NCBI RefSeq assembly: GCF_004022705.2
Contig: NZ_RZOY02000005.1
Coordinates: forward strand, 310,001-374,000
Source: Mesorhizobium sp. M2D.F.Ca.ET.226.01.1.1
GTDB taxonomy: Bacteria; Pseudomonadota; Alphaproteobacteria; Rhizobiales; Rhizobiaceae
Length of the DNA stretch: 64,000 bases
Reading direction: 5' to 3'
In this document: positions 60,331-64,000 of the stretch, in pieces
Position numbering within the stretch: the stretch's first letter is position 1
Layout: every line of letters begins with the position of its first letter
The notes under the pieces: model-generated
What the model was told of the DNA's origin: nothing
Database searches by the model: none
What the model saw: only the letters and a program-made list of their open reading frames with translations
Position numbers and translations under genes: made by a program

Positions 60331-61134
60331 ATGGGCGTCTTACGCAGGCAAATCTACTGCGGTGTGGTGGCCACGGGATTTGCAAACGGAGCAAGCGATC
60401 GCGTCGCGGAGGCGCTTGCCCGTGACGGTCCGATTTCGGCGCTGCTGGAAATGTTCGGTGTCAGCCTCGTGGTTTGGCTGGCGCTGGGCATAACCTTCTG
60501 GCTTCTTTTGGATTCCGAGCCTGAGCCTGCTCGCCGATCGGATTTCGCCTTTGCCGGTATGGCGGGCTTTGCATTCCTGGTCCCCTTGCCGCAGCTGAGC
60601 TGGTTGGCACTGGCTGGCGTGGCTGCGTACCTGGCCCTGACGTCGCAAGACGGGACCATGCGCAGAGCCGCAGTCGTGTTGGGAGCCATAACGGTACCGA
60701 TGTTCTGGGCCCGGATAGCCTTTGCGGTCGTCGGTGGCCCTGTCCTTGCAATCGACGCAAAAATGGTTGGCTGGATTGTTGGCACCGGCGGAGCAGGCAA
60801 TATGGTGCCGTTCGCGGATGGTTCCGGCGTAGTTTTCCTCCTGCCGGCCTGCTCGTCGCTCACGAACCTGTCGTTGGCTCTTCTCTGCGGCGTGATGATC
60901 GTTAAATTCTACGGTCTGAATTGGTCGAGGCCGGTCGTTCGCGCCGTAATCGCCGCCTGTCTTGCGACAGTCGCTATCAACTTGGCCCGGATTAGCCTCA
61001 TTGGTCTTATGCCGGCTTACTATGACGTAATACACGGAAGAGTGGGCGTCTCGCTGGCGGAATGGACGACGAACCTCGCGGTGATGGCGATCTATGCCGG
61101 AGCTTTGCAGTCCGATGAACAGATCCACGCTTAG
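60331..61134 (+). CDS. Exosortase/archaeosortase-family protease
   Basis: 267 residues with about eight hydrophobic segments. The three catalytic residues of the exosortase family are all placed right: Cys174 in LPACSSLTNL, Arg220 in INLARIS, and His235 in YYDVIHG, with ~46 and 15 residues between them. Exosortases cut C-terminal sorting signals and join the protein to another group, often at cell-surface polysaccharide loci. The small secreted protein upstream is its obvious candidate substrate. Start ATG 60331 lacks a clear ribosome site. The next gene begins inside its last codons. Confidence 0.88.
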   Translation: MGVLRRQIYCGVVATGFANGASDRVAEALARDGPISALLEMFGVSLVVWLALGITFWLLLDSEPEPARRSDFAFAGMAGFAFLVPLPQLSWLALAGVAAYLALTSQDGTMRRAAVVLGAITVPMFWARIAFAVVGGPVLAIDAKMVGWIVGTGGAGNMVPFADGSGVVFLLPACSSLTNLSLALLCGVMIVKFYGLNWSRPVVRAVIAACLATVAINLARISLIGLMPAYYDVIHGRVGVSLAEWTTNLAVMAIYAGALQSDEQIHA

Positions 61135-61594
61135 ACTTACCGTCGGCCTTTTCGTGACCTTGAGCGTCAGTCTAAAGGTGCTTGGCGGTGGTATCGGTCA
61201 AAGCGCCACAGCGGACCATCCGGCGAACGAAGACATCGCTGCGCTGCTTCGCGCCAACGGATTTGCCTTCACTTTGTCGGCGCCGAACACCGACCCTCAA
61301 TGGTTCTACGCGACGAAGGAAAGGTGCCAGCTGCAAATCGCAGATGTCTCACCCCAGGGCTGGCACCAATCGATGCTCGACTGGCAGGCAAGGGGTCGAG
61401 TGCTGCTTTATTCAGTCGAAGGGAAACTCTACGAACATCAGCCGGTTCTGGTGCCGATGATGCACCACTACATCGGCAGGGCCTTGCGGTATACTGGCAT
61501 TAAAACGCGCCCGGTGGTGGCAAGGGCTATTATCATCGGCCCGCGATGTTCACTCCTCCCAATCGCTGCGGCTGATCTCGAGCGTCTTTCCTAG
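61115..61594 (+). CDS. Exosortase-associated membrane-anchored protein (unknown family)
   Basis: 159 residues. A membrane anchor or signal at about 7-27 (LTVGLFVTLSVSLKVLGGG), then a periplasmic domain with two Cys (71 and 145) that could form a disulfide and several aromatic residues (PQWFYATKERCQLQ, GWHQSMLDWQARG). It overlaps the exosortase by 20 bases and so is coupled to it. Position matches EpsI-like partners of other exosortases, but I see no sure sequence match. Function unknown. Confidence 0.75.
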   Translation: MNRSTLRLTVGLFVTLSVSLKVLGGGIGQSATADHPANEDIAALLRANGFAFTLSAPNTDPQWFYATKERCQLQIADVSPQGWHQSMLDWQARGRVLLYSVEGKLYEHQPVLVPMMHHYIGRALRYTGIKTRPVVARAIIIGPRCSLLPIAAADLERLS

Positions 61595-61759
61595 ATCGAC
61601 CAAAATCAATCTCGGTGCTGAGCTTGATCCATCCGACCAACTTTTGAGGTAAGGCCGTTTCTAGCTTCACATAATGGACAGGTTCCTAACTGCGCACGAA
61701 ATTGTGAAAATGACTTTCGTCTTAGCTTTATGGCTCATGACTGACTCAGGACAGATCCA

Positions 61760-61879
61760 ATGCAGGTCATGTTATATATCTTGGCTGTATGGTTCGGCCT
61801 TGGAGCGTTGGCGGGGTTGGCCCTGCTTGGGACATCCATCGTCTTTCGGCGCTCTGAATTGCCATCCGCCCGGCCGTAA
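61760..61879 (+). CDS. Possible 39-residue membrane peptide
   Basis: ATG 61760 to TAA 61879 encodes 39 residues: a hydrophobic helix (VMLYILAVWFGLGALAGLAL region) with an RR and Pro-rich end (FRRSELPSARP). Single predicted membrane segment with positive residues after it. An AGGA sits 9 bases before the ATG. It follows the exosortase module by 165 bases. Too short for confidence from sequence alone. Confidence 0.4.
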   Translation: MQVMLYILAVWFGLGALAGLALLGTSIVFRRSELPSARP

Positions 61880-61971
61880 CGGGGCAAACGCACGATAGCG
61901 ATTATTTGGTCGATAGCGCATGTGCGGGTCCGCATCGGTGCACATGGTTTGGCGATAGCTTTGAGCGCTGG

Positions 61972-62002
61972 GCTGACCAGCCGATATGCTCGGCTGGTCA
62001 GC
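61972..62002. repeat. 11-bp inverted repeat, possible bidirectional terminator
   Basis: GCTGACCAGCC (61972-61982), nine-base loop, complement at 61992-62002. It lies between the convergent exosortase module and the LuxR gene, 34 bases past the latter's stop. No T-run on either side, so strength is doubtful. Confidence 0.5.
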
Positions 62003-62036
62003 TTCAGGCCTGTTGACGCAGTTCTGCGGGAAACTG

Positions 62037-62786
62037 CTACATCAGATCTCTGAGTTTGTAAGCGACCTCCGTTCGGTTCGTCGCCTTGAGTTTCTTCATG
62101 ATATTGCGGATATGAACCTTGACGGTGCTCTCGCATAGATTGAGCTCGTAGGCGATGATCTTGTTCGCCTTGCCTTTGCGCAAAGCTTCGACGACCGCAG
62201 CTTCCTTGCTCGTAAAGACGCCAGCCAGTGGCTTAGGCGAACTCTCCGCTGCACGGATTGTTTCTCGAAGAGCAAGCACGGCATTTGCTGGTACGAAGAT
62301 ACCGCCCGCCCGAGCGAGGCTGATCGCCTCTGCCGCCACCTTCACCGAAACATTAGTCGGAATATAACCGCGGGCGCCGCTTTCCAGAGCTGTCAAAATG
62401 TCGGCCGGAGCCTCTGAATCCGCCACGACAATGACTGGGACGGCGCCGATCAATGCTATGAACTCTTGCAGCTCGGATCTTACGATCGGGTCGGTTATGT
62501 TTTTCCCGTTAAGGATGGCTAGGATCGCCGAGGCTTCGGCCTGCAAGTCCTGCAGCTCCAAGAAAGACCCGACCGCTCTCACCTGTACGACCGGATCAAT
62601 AGAGAGGAGGCTACTTGCTAGACACTCCCGTTCGAGGATTCGCTTATCAACGATGACGACCAGGCTGTCGCCGCGATGACCTTCTTGAGTTTCGGCCAAA
62701 CTAGCGCCGCCAAGATGCAGCGCGGGATCGTTCTGGTCCACCTCTATAGACTTACCCCAATGCCCGCCAGGTAGAGGTTGATTCAT
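62037..62786 (-). CDS. LuxR/FixJ-type regulator with degenerate receiver domain
   Basis: 249 residues. A receiver-like domain (about 42-165) starts SLVVIVDKRILERECLASSL, but the phosphoacceptor Asp place is Asn93 (AILAILNGK), and the switch Lys after GY is missing (GYIPTNVSV). The C-terminal LuxR helix-turn-helix (about 188-249) has FTSKEAAVVEALRKGKANKIIA and NLCESTVKVHIRNIMKKL. So it is a transcription factor probably not controlled by phosphorylation. GGAG precedes the ATG. It is the only regulator near the exosortase module and is a candidate controller. Confidence 0.9.
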   Translation of the reverse strand: MNQPLPGGHWGKSIEVDQNDPALHLGGASLAETQEGHRGDSLVVIVDKRILERECLASSLLSIDPVVQVRAVGSFLELQDLQAEASAILAILNGKNITDPIVRSELQEFIALIGAVPVIVVADSEAPADILTALESGARGYIPTNVSVKVAAEAISLARAGGIFVPANAVLALRETIRAAESSPKPLAGVFTSKEAAVVEALRKGKANKIIAYELNLCESTVKVHIRNIMKKLKATNRTEVAYKLRDLM

Positions 62787-63333
62787 CGTACCTACTCCAT
62801 TTTACTCTATCGCTGTTGTTGTCTCCATACGTTATCCGGGCCCTACGACCCACCGCACCAACTGCTCGGCTAGAATTGCCAGGAAGACAGATCTTTAATC
62901 CGTATCATCCCGGAGGATGATCCCCACCACGGCTTCCGTCCACAAACCCCAACCTGCAGCTGTATCTTACGAAGTTGTGGATAACTCCGCATTAAGAATC
63001 TGCACCATTAGAGTTAGTTAAAAAGCGGTAGAGTTAACCCACACCCATGCCTCACAAATTGGCCGCCTGTGGGGTTGGCGCGCCGATATTTCAATGACTT
63101 CGTGAATGACGGCCCCCGATGCTCAACTCGTGTCAGGAAGCCAGAAAGCCGACCGCTTGGTCAATTCGACCGGAAGCCAGCGGTTGCAAATTGGCCGATG
63201 CGACGATGTAGGCGATACTTCCTGCAGTTACGTGCCTCGCAGAACAGGCGCATGCGGCGCCAAAGTTTTGGTTCGAAGCCGGCCTGCCGGGATCACCATC
63301 GCTGGCGCCGACGGGCAATATAGTCGCGCGCCT
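62787..63333. other. Region upstream of the LuxR gene, no supported gene
   Basis: 547 bases with the repeats described above in the first half. The second half (from about 63070) shows open frames without recognised content and runs into the decayed transposase. Confidence 0.5.
62801..63037. promoter_or_regulatory. Candidate regulator-binding repeats upstream of the LuxR gene
   Basis: On the minus strand AGCGATAGAGTAAA (62801-62814), just upstream of the LuxR ribosome site, resembles AGCGGTAGAGTTAA on the plus strand (63024-63037): 12 of 14 bases match. In addition TAGAGTTA occurs twice on the plus strand, at 63009-63016 and 63029-63036, 20 bases (about two DNA turns) apart. These could be operators for the LuxR protein itself. 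No experimental support. Confidence 0.4.
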
Positions 63334-63689
63334 ACTCAAGGGCGAACAGCTTTTTTGAAGCTCAGGCCTTACGGCGTGGGAACTGCCACACCGCATTGTG
63401 CAAGACCCTGACGCCGCGAGCGGGCCAATTCATCCTTCAGACCATGCAGCGTCAGTTGCGGCGTCTCACGCGGACGGGCCACGATGAAAGCACGGTGCGC
63501 TCCGGAACCCTCTTGCGATGTCCACGCATCTTGCCAGGCGCTCTCGAGCCAGTCGCCCGATGACGCTGCAACAACTTCACCGCCGCCGAAACCGAAATGC
63601 CGAACCGCTTGGCGGCCGGCCGGCGGCTCTCAACACTCAAACTCCGCTACGACCCGTTCGTGGAGATCGTCCGAATGAGGCCGCGTGAT
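63334..63689 (-). pseudogene. IS630-type transposase remnant, frameshifted
   Basis: Pieces of an IS630-family transposase N-terminus lie in three frames on the minus strand. From 63689 downward: TRPHSDDLHERVVAEFEC then stop; shifted frame ESRRPAAKRFGISVSAAVKLL with GKMRGHRKRVPE; shifted again AHRAFIVARPRETPQLTLHG and LKDELARS; then RGVRVLHNAVWQF, and GLSFKKAVRP in one more frame. The order matches the family's N-terminal HTH part. The start codon appears lost (ATC where ATG is expected). No DDE catalytic part was found, and no inverted ends are visible. Confidence 0.72.
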
Positions 63690-63787
63690 CAGATGCTGGC
63701 CTCCAATCCGGCCAGCTGTACCGGTCTAAGGTCGGGGCTGGCGCGACCCTGCTGGAGTGATTTGGTGCTACGGCTGGATCGCACAGC

Positions 63788-64000
63788 CTAACATTTGGCA
63801 AGGACATCGGGCAGTGCGATCGGACAGCTCACGCTGGCGGCTTGCCTGCGCCGAGCATCCCCCTTCATCCGGTTGGACTCGTCCAGCGGGAAGTGGAGGG
63901 CCTTAAGGAGTGCCCTGATTTCCTGTCGTGCCATCAAGTGCGACATCGTCGGCTCGGTTCGAAGCACCTGGTTCTCGAAATCATCCAGCGCGGTAACCCC
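63788..64000 (-). CDS. Unassigned open frame running off the window edge
   Basis: 70 open codons entering from the right edge and ending at TAG 63788-63790. Contains two in-frame Met (MSHLMARQEIRALL). Not recognised as a family. It could be the end of a real gene or a chance frame next to IS debris. Confidence 0.3.
   Translation of the reverse strand, partial: GVTALDDFENQVLRTEPTMSHLMARQEIRALLKALHFPLDESNRMKGDARRRQAASVSCPIALPDVLAKC

Overview
The window looks like a chromosome segment of an alphaproteobacterium of the order Rhizobiales, most likely Mesorhizobium or a close relative. The basis is the gene order lpxD-fabZ-lpxA-lpxI-lpxB / gltA / gltX / comEC / lexA / moeA-moaC-trpC-trpD-ppiD / tpiA-secG-pyrG, a direct-repeat SOS box of the alphaproteobacterial type, a DUF982 gene, and a rhizobial-style palindromic intergenic element. 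The genus is inferred from family knowledge, not from a search. No rRNA, tRNA or CRISPR was seen.

Region 1 (1-25 kb) is housekeeping. It opens with lipid A synthesis genes whose ends overlap, then a strong hairpin terminator. Citrate synthase, glutamyl-tRNA synthetase, ComEC and SOS-autoregulated LexA follow. A three-gene tryptophan-degradation cassette (kynureninase, 2-aminobenzoate-CoA-ligase-like enzyme, formamidase-like hydrolase) sits between lexA and the moeA-moaC-trpC-trpD-ppiD operon. Next come tpiA, secG, an L,D-transpeptidase and pyrG. Region 2 (24.5-29.8 kb) is mixed: a DUF1697 gene ending inside a large palindromic repeat, an NCS1 nucleobase permease, a DUF982 gene and a large SPFH membrane protein.

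Region 3 (30.5-59.9 kb) is a large exopolysaccharide locus of the Wzx/Wzy type. Its left arm is an unusual sugar-modification set: glucose-1-phosphate cytidylyltransferase, C-methyltransferase, 3,5-epimerase, two-metal DUF4910 hydrolase, SDR, PIG-L deacetylase and an unrecognised two-Rossmann protein. The rest has a flippase, an initiating sugar-phosphate transferase, four glycosyltransferases besides it, a GDP-mannose-dehydrogenase-like enzyme, deacetylase and acyltransferase decoration enzymes, an O-antigen-ligase/polymerase, an outer-membrane export protein, and a chain-length regulator with a separate BY-kinase.

Region 4 (60.0-62.8 kb) is the most interesting part: a compact exosortase module next to the polysaccharide genes. 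It has a 70-residue secreted protein with a C-terminal sorting-like tail, a multi-pass exosortase with Cys/Arg/His catalytic residues, an overlapping single-anchor partner, a possible 39-residue membrane peptide, and a LuxR-type regulator whose receiver domain lacks the phosphoacceptor Asp. The window ends in a decayed IS630-type transposase and an unassigned open frame.
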